A DNA stretch of 64,000 nt, from the NCBI RefSeq assembly GCF_009826975.1, contig NZ_WUMO01000004.1, positions 248,001 to 312,000 of the forward strand. The letters are read 5' to 3'. A program made the translations under genes and the position numbers. Of this stretch, positions 18,181-27,301 are shown in pieces; the stretch's first letter is position 1, and every line of letters starts with the position of its first letter. This stretch comes from Flavobacterium sp. HBTb2-11-1 (GTDB lineage: Bacteria > Bacteroidota > Bacteroidia > Flavobacteriales > Flavobacteriaceae). A model generated the notes under the pieces. That model saw only the letters and a list, made by a program, of their open reading frames with translations. It did no database searches and was not told the origin of the DNA.

Positions 18181-18951
18181 ATGAATAAGATATTGATTTT
18201 AAGTATAATCTTCGTTTCTTTTTTAGGATTTACATCTTGCGAGAAAGAAGAAATCGAAACATACCAAGATACTGATAACATTTATTTTTCTAATGCCTTA
18301 TACGCGCCTAACGGAATTAGTGAACCTGTTCGTGACAGTACGGGTTTTAGTTTCAGTTTAGACAGACCGACTATTACAGGAAGAATTTTTAAAATTCCAA
18401 TTAGGGTTCAAGGAAACCTAAGTGATGTAGATAGAAAAGTAAAACTTACTGTAGATCCATCAAGCACTGCGATTGAAGAAACTCATTTCTCTCTTCCTAA
18501 AGAAATTTACCTTCATGCAGGAAAACATGTTGATACGGTTGAAGTTACTTTTTTTAGAACTCCAGATATGAAAACTAATCAATATACACTGGTTTTAAAC
18601 CTTGAAGAAAATGAATGGTTTACCACAAAAATGCAGACAAAAGTGGTGAATTCTATTACGGGAAAAACCATGAGTTTTGTTCGTTGTAAAATAACTTTCG
18701 ATGATAAATTAACACAGCCACCTGGATGGTTTGCCGCTTATTTGGGTGTTTTTACTGCCAAAAAATTCTTTTTAATGTGTGAGCTCATGGACTTAGAGCC
18801 AGAAATGTTTGCCCAGAAATTGGGTTCTCCTGGATTAACAGTTCCAGATGTTACGTATTATCAAAATTTCATGAAACGTTACTTAGCCGATCAGAAGAAA
18901 TCTGGAAATACAATCTACGAAGAAGATGGCACAGAAATGTTCCTTCCATAA
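18181..18951 (+). CDS. DUF4843 domain lipoprotein
   Basis: 256 residues with a lipoprotein signal ending at Cys20 (FLGFTSCEKEE). The DNIYFSN start and the beta-rich body with KIPIRVQGNLSDVDRKVKL and TVEVTFFRTPDMK fit DUF4843, a family found beside SusC/SusD genes. It is likely a surface-exposed accessory binding lipoprotein. It starts 15 bp after the SusD gene and ends 34 bp before the next ATG. Confidence 0.85.
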   Translation: MNKILILSIIFVSFLGFTSCEKEEIETYQDTDNIYFSNALYAPNGISEPVRDSTGFSFSLDRPTITGRIFKIPIRVQGNLSDVDRKVKLTVDPSSTAIEETHFSLPKEIYLHAGKHVDTVEVTFFRTPDMKTNQYTLVLNLEENEWFTTKMQTKVVNSITGKTMSFVRCKITFDDKLTQPPGWFAAYLGVFTAKKFFLMCELMDLEPEMFAQKLGSPGLTVPDVTYYQNFMKRYLADQKKSGNTIYEEDGTEMFLP

Positions 18952-18985
18952 ATTATCAAATTCATTTCATATAAAACATATTAAA

Positions 18986-20506
18986 ATGATTAAAAAGATA
19001 CAAATTAAAATCGCTGTAATGCTCCTATTGATCTTAGCGAGCAGTTGCGTAAGCGATGAAGGTAATTACAATTATACTGATATTAATACTTTAAATGTAA
19101 CAGGTATCGATAATGAGTATACTGTTTATACAGGAGAAAGTTTTAAAATATCTCCAAATTTAAATCCTACCAAAGATGATGGGACTGATCCTAATCGCTA
19201 TACATTTGAATGGGTTGCGTTAAAAGGAACTAGAACTGTTATAGGCACGACGAAAGATTTTGATGCCCCAATAAAATTGTCTCCTGGACAGTACAAGATT
19301 TATTACCTAATTACAGATAAAGTTACTGGAGTTACTTGGCAAACGGAGTTTTTAATTACTGACAAAGTTACTGGGGTTACAAAGAAGCAGGACTATTTTA
19401 CATTGAATGTAGTTTCGGCTATTTATGAAGGCTGGCTTGTGGTAGGTGATGTTGATGGAAAAGCAAGATTAGATATGGTTTCTATAATACCAAACGGAAC
19501 AACACGTGTTATTACAGATGTTTTAGATGCTGCAGGTTCAGCTCTAAAATTAAGTGGTAAAGCTGTCGATGTAGAATGTTTTGGCTCAGCCCTTGCCACT
19601 TCTACTGCTTATGGAATTTATGTTACTTCTACAGAAACAGGTACAGCAAGATTAGAGCCAGATTCTTTCGCATGGACGCAATCTCAAAATATTGCTTACG
19701 AAAGTGTTGGTGGTGCTTTTGATACCAATTTTGGTGTTGATTTTATGAAATCTGCTGGCCCTGCAGAAAACATTATTTACAGCAAAGGAAATGTGTATAG
19801 TTACATAAAAGTGCAGCAAGTTAGATATGGTTTGCCAAACAATATCTTGGATACAGAAACAAAACCTTTTTATGCAGCGCCTTTTATAGCGGAGAATCAG
19901 GGATACGGTGGTCCTCCAGTTTTATTTGATAAAGATTTGCGTCGTTTTGTTCGTATGAATGTAGTAAAAGGAAATTGTTCTATAATGCCTCCAGTTGTTG
20001 GTTCTCCAACTGTTTTGGATTGGAACAATACCAATTGCGATCTAGTGTTTATGACTACGTCAGCTTACAATTCTTATGAAAATTTTGCGGTCTTAAGAAA
20101 TATTACAACAGGTAAATTTCATTTGTTGAGATTTAATAAAGCTTTTGCGCAAACGTATTATAAAGAAATCTTGAATGCTCCAGATTTTGATAAAGCGACC
20201 AAATTTGCTGTAAGTCCAGATTCTGGTTATTTGTTTTATGCAGTTGGAGGAAAACTATATGAGTATGATAATGGAACTCAGTCTGCAAAATTAATGCTGG
20301 ACAAAGGAAGTGAAGAAATCACTTATCTGGATTGTAATGCAAGAGCCAATAAATTATACAATAAAAAATTAATTGTTGGAAGTTACAATGGTTCAGTAGG
20401 AAAACTAGAATTATTTACTGTTCCTCCTGTAAATGGAGATTTGGTACTTGATTATAGTTATTCAGGATTGTGTAAAATTGTTGATGTTGCATACCGTGCT
20501 AGATAA
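18986..20506 (+). CDS. PKD-like family lipoprotein
   Basis: 506 residues from the ATG at 18986, chosen because it opens a lipoprotein signal with Cys21 (LILASSCVSDEGNYNYTDIN); an earlier in-frame ATG at 18926 overlaps the previous gene and would bury the signal. GNYNYTDIN and the EYTVYTGESFKISP segment are typical of the PKD-like lipoproteins next to DUF4843 genes. The rest looks like a beta-propeller-type surface domain (VVGDVDGKARLDM, YLFYAVGGKLYEYDN). It is probably a cargo-binding surface protein. It carries a 15-residue internal duplication (see the repeat at 19307). Confidence 0.83.
   Translation: MIKKIQIKIAVMLLLILASSCVSDEGNYNYTDINTLNVTGIDNEYTVYTGESFKISPNLNPTKDDGTDPNRYTFEWVALKGTRTVIGTTKDFDAPIKLSPGQYKIYYLITDKVTGVTWQTEFLITDKVTGVTKKQDYFTLNVVSAIYEGWLVVGDVDGKARLDMVSIIPNGTTRVITDVLDAAGSALKLSGKAVDVECFGSALATSTAYGIYVTSTETGTARLEPDSFAWTQSQNIAYESVGGAFDTNFGVDFMKSAGPAENIIYSKGNVYSYIKVQQVRYGLPNNILDTETKPFYAAPFIAENQGYGGPPVLFDKDLRRFVRMNVVKGNCSIMPPVVGSPTVLDWNNTNCDLVFMTTSAYNSYENFAVLRNITTGKFHLLRFNKAFAQTYYKEILNAPDFDKATKFAVSPDSGYLFYAVGGKLYEYDNGTQSAKLMLDKGSEEITYLDCNARANKLYNKKLIVGSYNGSVGKLELFTVPPVNGDLVLDYSYSGLCKIVDVAYRAR
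19307..19381 (+). repeat. In-frame tandem duplication in the PKD-like gene
   Basis: The peptide LITDKVTGVT is encoded twice, at 19307-19336 and 19352-19381, 45 bp (15 codons) apart. The copies differ at several third positions, so the duplication is not brand new. The reading frame is kept. Confidence 0.8.
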
Positions 20507-20525
20507 TTAAAGATTGATAACTCAA

Positions 20526-20556
20526 AGCCGAATGAATTTTTAAAATTCATTCGGCT
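20526..20556 (+). promoter_or_regulatory. Intercistronic hairpin without T run
   Basis: AGCCGAATGAATTTT (20526-20540) and its exact inverse (20542-20556) form a perfect stem with almost no loop, between the PKD-like and thioredoxin genes. No T run follows, so it is more likely an RNA-stability or processing element, or a weak attenuator, than a terminator. Confidence 0.6.
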
Positions 20557-20572
20557 GAATAACCCACATTTT

Positions 20573-21442
20573 ATGAAACGTTTTTTTAAAATCGCAAGCG
20601 CAGTTTTGCTGCTTGCCTGTCCATCTATTGCCTTAAAAGCACAAGCACAATCCACTCAAGAAAGTTGGGAACAAGCTAAAAAACAAGCGCAAACAGAGAA
20701 AAAATTAATTTTTGTCGATTTGTATTTTACAGGCTGTATGCCATGCGCGCAAATGGATAAAGAAGTGTTTCCTGATCCAAAAGTAACAGCACTTTTAAAC
20801 GCTGATTTTGTCACTTTCAAATCAGATATTTTGAAAGAAGAAATCGGTAAAAAGCTATGCATGAAATATGGCGTAACTGGATTTCCAACTTTTTTATTGA
20901 TGAATGCCGATGGAAAAATAATTGACATTGCAGGCGGTTTCCATAACGTAGAGCAATTTACATCCTTGCTTCAAAACGCTAAAGAAGCGGCTAAAAAAGG
21001 AACTTTCAAAAAGTATAGCCCAGAAATTCAGGAAAAAGATTATCCTGATTTTTACAAAGAAGCTTATTTAAATGGAAAGAGAAATGTTCCTTTTGATGTT
21101 ATCGATACATATTTAAAATCTGGAGCAGCTTCTGACGAAGTTTCTTTTGTAATTATTACAGGATTACGAGTAGGAAAACAATATGATGATGCATTTCTTT
21201 TTAACAGTAAAAAATTCGCGACAGATTACGGAAGATGGAGCGTTACAAACCATGTGTTTACCATTTTACAGCGCAAGAAAAAAGAGTTCGAAAAAAAGAA
21301 CGATTTAAAAGGATTTACAGAATTAGTAAATGATTCTAAAGAACTTTATATGCCAGAAGAGTTTACAAAATATTCTGGCATTTTGTTAAAAGATTTTGGT
21401 GTAGAAAAAGTTGTAGTGAAACCAAATGCAGCACAAAAGTAA
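20573..21442 (+). CDS. Secreted thioredoxin-family protein
   Basis: 289 residues. Signal peptide (FKIASAVLLLACPSIALKAQA) then a thioredoxin domain with the active-site CMPC (Cys55, Cys58) in YFTGCMPCAQMDKEVF and the cis-Pro segment VTGFPTFLLM. A helical C-terminal half of about 150 residues follows. The protein should act as a thiol-disulfide reductase outside the cytoplasm. It lies 66 bp after the lipoprotein gene and 6 bp before the aspartyl protease gene, firmly inside the importer operon. Confidence 0.9.
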   Translation: MKRFFKIASAVLLLACPSIALKAQAQSTQESWEQAKKQAQTEKKLIFVDLYFTGCMPCAQMDKEVFPDPKVTALLNADFVTFKSDILKEEIGKKLCMKYGVTGFPTFLLMNADGKIIDIAGGFHNVEQFTSLLQNAKEAAKKGTFKKYSPEIQEKDYPDFYKEAYLNGKRNVPFDVIDTYLKSGAASDEVSFVIITGLRVGKQYDDAFLFNSKKFATDYGRWSVTNHVFTILQRKKKEFEKKNDLKGFTELVNDSKELYMPEEFTKYSGILLKDFGVEKVVVKPNAAQK

Positions 21443-21448
21443 CTCGAA

Positions 21449-22921
21449 ATGAAAAAGATACTATTCTTTTTAATACTCATTTTTGGCTGTACAATTCAGG
21501 CTCAAAACAGCATTCAGAAATCTATTAAAACTTTCGAAAAAGCTTTTCAGAACAAAAGTTATAATGAAATTAAAGATCTTCTGGCACCACAATTTACTGT
21601 TGGTGTAGGAGATTCTTCTTCAAACGAATTTTATTTGAACGGAATTTTCAAAGCATTTCCAGCTTTAGATTCCATTCAGATTGGAAAATCTGTGGCGATT
21701 AAAAATGAAACTTTTGTCTTGGTAGATTTTTGTTTTAATGGAAAAGAAAAAAAGCCGTCTCAAATTGTTTTCAATTCAGAAAATAAAATGCTGTACGTGA
21801 CTTTTTTCGATTCTTTATACAAAGTTGACAGACATGCGCAAGTAAAACAAGTAGCAAGCATTCCGTTTGAAATTATAGAAAATGGAATTGCCATTAAAAT
21901 AAAACTAAACAAAGGCGACCGCGAATTTTTAATGCTTTTTGATACTGGCGCAGACGGAATGGCGCTCAATCCAGACAGCGCGTACAAAGCTGGAGTTGTC
22001 GTTACCAAAAGTAAATCGGCGTCTGTAGTTGGCGGAAGTCAGCAAGTGCAGTATTCTGCGGATAACACCATTTACATTGGCGATCAAGTTCTTAAAAATC
22101 AAGGTTTGGTTATTTTTCCGAAACACGGTGTTTACGACGGATTATTCGGTGCAAACCTGCTTAGAAATTATATCACATCGGTCAACTTTGATACGATGAC
22201 AATTGACTTGTACAATTTCGGAAATTTTAAGTATTGGGGAAAAGCAAAACCATTAGTTTTTGATTATAAATCGGGGCTTCCGGTAGTAAAAATGAATCTG
22301 ACTTTTGAAGATAAAAAAACAGTCGAAGGCAGTTTCACTTTTGATACTGGAGCAGGTTATGATTTTATAGCTTACGGACCTTTCAATCATAAAAACAATC
22401 TCGAAGCAAGTCTAAAAACCGAGTATAAATCAGTCAATTTCAGTTTAGGAAAACAAACTGGAATTGTAGGAGGAACTATTCCAAATGTTGCTATAAATGG
22501 AAACAATTTTCCAAACGTAACGATTGCTTTGCAGGAATATGACGAAGCCAATAAAAACTGGGCTTTCGCCGATGGTTCTCTTGGAATCGATTTAATCCGA
22601 CGATTCAATTTTACAATCAATTTGTTGGATAAAACGGTTTATCTAGAACCCAATAAAAATTTCAAAAAGACATCTTCTTTCTATTTAAGCGGACTTATTT
22701 TAGACTTTGACGAAAACCAAAATCTTTTGATAAAGAGAATTATAGATCAGGAAAATGAAGATTTGAAGAAAGTGAAAGTTGATGCTAAAGTCACGCAAAT
22801 CAATGATTTTGAAGCCAAGGATTTATTGAATCCTGAAAATCTTAAAAAGCTGAAAGAAACTAAAGAAAGCAAAGATTTTATTATAGAACAAGGCGATCAA
22901 TCTATGAGAATTTCAATTTAA
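21449..22921 (+). CDS. Secreted pepsin/retropepsin-like aspartyl protease
   Basis: 490 residues with a signal peptide (ILFFLILIFGCTIQAQ). Residues about 20-125 resemble a small NTF2/DUF3887-like domain (EKAFQNKSYNEIKDLLAPQF). Two aspartyl protease motifs follow: FDTGADG (Asp165) and FDTGAGY (Asp299), so both catalytic halves are in one chain. A C-terminal PDZ-like tail is possible (LILDFDENQNLLIKRI). It likely cleaves proteins or peptides in the periplasm or at the surface, in step with the importer it is encoded with. Confidence 0.88.
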   Translation: MKKILFFLILIFGCTIQAQNSIQKSIKTFEKAFQNKSYNEIKDLLAPQFTVGVGDSSSNEFYLNGIFKAFPALDSIQIGKSVAIKNETFVLVDFCFNGKEKKPSQIVFNSENKMLYVTFFDSLYKVDRHAQVKQVASIPFEIIENGIAIKIKLNKGDREFLMLFDTGADGMALNPDSAYKAGVVVTKSKSASVVGGSQQVQYSADNTIYIGDQVLKNQGLVIFPKHGVYDGLFGANLLRNYITSVNFDTMTIDLYNFGNFKYWGKAKPLVFDYKSGLPVVKMNLTFEDKKTVEGSFTFDTGAGYDFIAYGPFNHKNNLEASLKTEYKSVNFSLGKQTGIVGGTIPNVAINGNNFPNVTIALQEYDEANKNWAFADGSLGIDLIRRFNFTINLLDKTVYLEPNKNFKKTSSFYLSGLILDFDENQNLLIKRIIDQENEDLKKVKVDAKVTQINDFEAKDLLNPENLKKLKETKESKDFIIEQGDQSMRISI

Positions 22922-22947
22922 AACTATCAACAAAAAACAAAGAAACA

Positions 22948-24330
22948 ATGAAAAAACACATTTTTTATTTCATTTTGACCTTCATCACGGTTCAAATGAG
23001 TTTTGCTGCCAATCTTTCAGAATATGCAGTAATTAGAGGAACAATTTCAATTCCAGATTTAAAAACAAAAGAAATTACGCTTTACAATGTTGAAGATGGA
23101 AAACCAGTCGTTGCTGCTACCGCAAAAGTCAATTCGCTGGGGGAATTCGGCTTTATGACACCAGTTTCAGCTGCTGGCTTTTATTATGTAGATTACGGGC
23201 AATTTAAAAGCAGAAACCAGTTAATTCGTTTGTATTTAGAACCTAAACTAGACTTAAATTTGGTAATCAATAAAACAAATTATGTTTTAAGCGGAAAGAA
23301 TATCGGACAAAATGCTTTGGTGCAAAAAGCAAATGAAATCTATAACGAATTTGCGCCATTTGCACGTTTGGGTGAAAATGTATCGTATGTAGAATTTTAT
23401 CCGTTCATTGATAAAGGTCTTGCTAAAGCAGATGAATTTTCTAAATCAATTAAAACGAAAGATGCCAATTTCAATAAACTATTAAAATTGGCTGTTGCAA
23501 CAGATGTTGAAGAACTGACCTATACTTTTTTCAGAATGCCAAGATCTGTGTTTCCAGACAAAGACGATCGTCCGGCAGTGATTAAAACTTGGATGACAGA
23601 CAAGAAATTTACAGATCCTGATTTGTTAAAATTAGCGAATGGAGTTTCTTTAATGACCAATTATTTTTTCTATGTAAGCATTAATGGTGGTGAGAAGCCA
23701 AAACGTTTGGACTTAACAGAATCAATTACTCATATTACAGATCCAGCTTTAAAGGATGCATACCTTCGTGAAGAAGTTGCCACTTCAAGAATGAAAATTG
23801 AAGAATACGAAAAAATTGCTCCAACCATTAAACCTTTTATGATTTCTGACGCGAGTAAAGCATTTTTATTAGAATATGAAAAAGTATTGCATAAAAATGT
23901 GGGTCAAAAAGGGTTGGATTTTACTTATAAAGACATCAACGATAAACCAGTTTCGTTTTCAGATTTTAAAGGTAAATTTGTGTACATAGATTTGTGGGCA
24001 ACTTGGTGCGGACCTTGTAAAGCAGAGATTCCACACATGAAAAAAATCGAGGAAGATTATCACGGAAAAAATATCGTTTTTGTAAGTCTTTCATTGGATA
24101 AACCAAAAGACGCACAAAAATGGAAAGATTTTGTTACTAAAGAACAATTAAAAGGGATTCAATTAATGGCCGATAAAGATTTTGGTTCTGATGTGGCAAA
24201 AAATTATGACGTAAATGCGATTCCAAGATTTTTATTGTTTGACACAAAAGGAAATATTATCAATGCCGATGCGCTTCGTCCGTCAAATCCAGAGTTGAGA
24301 GTGCAACTGGATAAATTATTGAAAGGTTAA
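22948..24330 (+). CDS. TlpA-family thiol-disulfide oxidoreductase
   Basis: 460 residues with a signal peptide (FYFILTFITVQMSFA). The N-terminal half has a DUF4369-like beta domain (VIRGTISIPDLKTKEITLYN); the C-terminal third is a TlpA/AhpC-like thioredoxin with WATWCGPCK (Cys354, Cys357) and the cis-Pro segment VNAIPRFLLF. It is the second redox protein in this operon. Reducing power would plausibly come from the DsbD-like protein encoded at 27302. Confidence 0.92.
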   Translation: MKKHIFYFILTFITVQMSFAANLSEYAVIRGTISIPDLKTKEITLYNVEDGKPVVAATAKVNSLGEFGFMTPVSAAGFYYVDYGQFKSRNQLIRLYLEPKLDLNLVINKTNYVLSGKNIGQNALVQKANEIYNEFAPFARLGENVSYVEFYPFIDKGLAKADEFSKSIKTKDANFNKLLKLAVATDVEELTYTFFRMPRSVFPDKDDRPAVIKTWMTDKKFTDPDLLKLANGVSLMTNYFFYVSINGGEKPKRLDLTESITHITDPALKDAYLREEVATSRMKIEEYEKIAPTIKPFMISDASKAFLLEYEKVLHKNVGQKGLDFTYKDINDKPVSFSDFKGKFVYIDLWATWCGPCKAEIPHMKKIEEDYHGKNIVFVSLSLDKPKDAQKWKDFVTKEQLKGIQLMADKDFGSDVAKNYDVNAIPRFLLFDTKGNIINADALRPSNPELRVQLDKLLKG

Positions 24331-24341
24331 TTAATAGCTTT

Positions 24342-27158
24342 ATGAAATACAGCAAAAAAATATCAGTTTTACTTCTTTTTATCGGAAGTTTAACTTTCGC
24401 GCAAGCGCAAAACTTTAAAGCAACAGAACCAATTGCGGTCAACCAGAAAATAAAAAAGGGAGTGCTGCCAAACGGAATGACGTATTATATTTATCCGACA
24501 GATGTCAATAAAAATACGGCAAGTTACTATATCATTCAGAATGTAGGTTCGATTTTAGAAAACGATCAGCAGAAAGGTCTGGCGCATTTCCTAGAACACA
24601 TGGCGTTTAACGGAACGAAACATTTTGAAGGAAAAGGAATCTTGAATACGCTTCAAAAACAAGGTGCCGTTTTCGGGAAAAATATCAACGCTTACACAAG
24701 CACAGACGAGACGGTTTACAATCTAGATAATATTCCGTCAAAAGATGGCGGAGTTGTCGATACTTGTTTATTGGTTTTGCATGATTGGTCAAATTTTTTA
24801 TCTCTTACGAATGAAGAAATCGATGCTGAACGCGGTGTAATTACCGAAGAATGGCGTACGAGACAAAATGCAAGAGCGAGAATTTATAATCAGTTGGCGC
24901 CGTATTATTACAACAATTCGCTTTATGCAGATCGTATGCCGATTGGCGATATGGACATTGTAAAGAACTTTAAATATCAGGTTTTAAAAGATTTTTATAA
25001 AGATTGGTATCGTCCAGATTTGCAAGCAATCGCAATTGTGGGAGATATCAATGCAGACGAAATCGAAGCAAAAATCAAGAAGCTTTTTGCAGACATTCCG
25101 ACAACTATAAATCCTAAAAAACGTTTTGAAATTGCCATTCCAGAAAGAGTAGAACCAACTTTTAAACTGGCTTTAGACAAAGAAATTTCGGCTTCAAACA
25201 TAAGTTTTATGATTCGCCATACAGCCGAAAAATCGACGAATGATTATGCAGAATTAGAGAAATCGACACAAAGAAGCCTTGCTTTTTCTATCTTAAATAA
25301 TCGTTTGGCAGAAATGGCGCAGAAACAAGAATGCCCTTTTAAAAGTGCATCAATCGGATATCAAAACTACACGCGTTTGAATGATATGTGGATTTTGAAC
25401 GTTTCTCCGAAACCAGAAAAACAAGCTGAAGCTTTTGCGATGGTAATGAATGAATGGGTTCGCGCCTACAAATTTGGTTTTTCTAAAGGAGAAATTGAAA
25501 GAGCCATTACAGAAACTATTTCGGGCTACGAAAATTATTTAGAAAAGCTAAATGAGATTCCGCATAAACAAGTTATCGGAATGGTAAAAGATGATTATCT
25601 GAACCACGAAGTAATTGCCGACCCGAAAGCAGAATTTGAAATGTTAAAAAACATTTTGAAAAATGTTGACACCAAAATTCTTCAAGGGCAAATCAGTAAA
25701 TTATATACTGCACAAAATCGTGTTGTAGCGATTACAGGTGTAGAAAACGAAAACAATCTAACGCAGGAAAAAGCTTTTGATATTATTCAGAAAGCTGAAA
25801 ATGATGCTTCGTTACAGCCTTATGTGGATACTTTTGAAGGAAAAACACTTTTAGGAAACCTAAAAATTAATTCTGGAAAAATTGTTTCGGAGAAAAAAGA
25901 AACTGCAATCGATGCAACCACTTTTGTATTGAGCAATGGCGTTAAAGTGCATTACAAATTTGCCGATAAAAACAAAAAAGAAGTAGAGCTTAAAGCTGAA
26001 AGTTTTGGAGGAACTTCATTATACGAGCCGCAAGATCTTCCGTCAATTGGGCGTACGACAACTTTGGCGATGATGTCTGGAGTTGGCGAACTTTCAAATG
26101 TTGATTTAGATAAAGTTTTAAAGGGAAAAATTGTTAATTCTTCTGTAAGCATCAGTTCGCTTAAAGAAACCGTTTCAGGTTCTGCAAACGTAAAAGATAT
26201 TGAAACGATGATGCAATTGGTTCATTTGCGTTTTGTACAGCCAAGATTTGATAATCAGATGTATGCACTGTTAAAGCAAAGATTACAAAATTCGCTTAAA
26301 AATAGAGCAAATGATATCAATGCAAAAATGGACGACAGTTTAACAGCTGTGGTTTATGGAAAAAACAACCCACGAGTACAGCCATTCAATCAAAAATATA
26401 TCGACGATTTATCTTTTGATAAAATGAAAGCTTTCTATCTGGATCGTTTTGCAGATGTTTCAAATTTTGAATTTTATATTGTTGGAGATGTTTCGCCAGA
26501 AGTTTTAAAACCATTATTAGAAAAATATATCGCTAGTATAAATGGAATTAAACGTAATGAAAAATTCAAAACACAAGTTCCGAAATGGACATCAAATAAA
26601 ATTGATAAAGATGTTTTTATAAAAATGGAAACTGAAAAAAGCTCGGTTCGAATTGCATTCTTGAAGGACTATGCTTATACTCAGAGAAACAAAATATTAG
26701 CTTCTTTTTTAGGAGATATTTTGACTTTGCGTTATACCGAAAGTCTTCGTGAAAAAGAAGGCGGAACTTATGGTGCAGGTGTTGATTCAAATATCGATAA
26801 ATTGCCAATTTCAAAAGCTAAATTGGAAATTAATTTTGATTGTGATGCTGATAAAGTAGAACATTTACTTCCAATTGTGTATCAGGAAATTGATAAAATT
26901 AAAAAAGGAGAAATTGCTTCTGAGGATTTAGAAAAAACAAAAACAAATTATTTAAAAGAAAAAGAAGACGGTAAAAACTTTAATAGGTACAGCAGTTATT
27001 TGCTTTACAGTTATTTTGTTGATGGAATAAATATGAATGATCCTGATAACTACGAAAATATTGTAAAATCAATTACTGCAAAAGACATTCAAGAATTTGC
27101 CAATTCATTTTTGAACAAAGCCGATTCTTATGAAATCGTTTTCAAACCATTAAAATAA
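24342..27158 (+). CDS. M16 (pitrilysin/insulinase) zinc metalloprotease
   Basis: 938 residues with a signal peptide (ISVLLLFIGSLTFAQAQ). The inverted zinc motif HFLEH (His82, Glu85, His86) and the distal ligand Glu163 in DAERGVITEE are intact, and a second, inactive M16 half with an RYTESLREKEGGTYG segment follows, as in PqqL/FusC-type enzymes. M16 proteases close around and degrade peptides or small folded proteins in a chamber. It is last in the importer operon, 11 bp after the TlpA gene. Confidence 0.94.
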   Translation: MKYSKKISVLLLFIGSLTFAQAQNFKATEPIAVNQKIKKGVLPNGMTYYIYPTDVNKNTASYYIIQNVGSILENDQQKGLAHFLEHMAFNGTKHFEGKGILNTLQKQGAVFGKNINAYTSTDETVYNLDNIPSKDGGVVDTCLLVLHDWSNFLSLTNEEIDAERGVITEEWRTRQNARARIYNQLAPYYYNNSLYADRMPIGDMDIVKNFKYQVLKDFYKDWYRPDLQAIAIVGDINADEIEAKIKKLFADIPTTINPKKRFEIAIPERVEPTFKLALDKEISASNISFMIRHTAEKSTNDYAELEKSTQRSLAFSILNNRLAEMAQKQECPFKSASIGYQNYTRLNDMWILNVSPKPEKQAEAFAMVMNEWVRAYKFGFSKGEIERAITETISGYENYLEKLNEIPHKQVIGMVKDDYLNHEVIADPKAEFEMLKNILKNVDTKILQGQISKLYTAQNRVVAITGVENENNLTQEKAFDIIQKAENDASLQPYVDTFEGKTLLGNLKINSGKIVSEKKETAIDATTFVLSNGVKVHYKFADKNKKEVELKAESFGGTSLYEPQDLPSIGRTTTLAMMSGVGELSNVDLDKVLKGKIVNSSVSISSLKETVSGSANVKDIETMMQLVHLRFVQPRFDNQMYALLKQRLQNSLKNRANDINAKMDDSLTAVVYGKNNPRVQPFNQKYIDDLSFDKMKAFYLDRFADVSNFEFYIVGDVSPEVLKPLLEKYIASINGIKRNEKFKTQVPKWTSNKIDKDVFIKMETEKSSVRIAFLKDYAYTQRNKILASFLGDILTLRYTESLREKEGGTYGAGVDSNIDKLPISKAKLEINFDCDADKVEHLLPIVYQEIDKIKKGEIASEDLEKTKTNYLKEKEDGKNFNRYSSYLLYSYFVDGINMNDPDNYENIVKSITAKDIQEFANSFLNKADSYEIVFKPLK

Positions 27159-27253
27159 TCTGACCCCTTTATTTACTAGAGTTTAATTTGTATTTCCCTA
27201 TCAAATAGTTATTTTGAATTAGTAAGCAATTTAGTTTGTATAGCGGATTACTT

Positions 27254-27287
27254 AGAGGGTTGTTTTTTGCTATTCAACCCTCTTTTT
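27254..27287 (+). terminator. Terminator after the M16 gene, directly before the dsbD-like ATG
   Basis: AGAGGGTTG (27254-27262) pairs with CAACCCTCT (27275-27283) and is followed by T residues. It ends about 15 nt before the next start codon, which leaves no room for a promoter in between. It may serve both as the operon terminator and as an attenuator for the dsbD-like gene. Confidence 0.8.
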
Positions 27288-27301
27288 AAAGATTTTTACC
27301 C

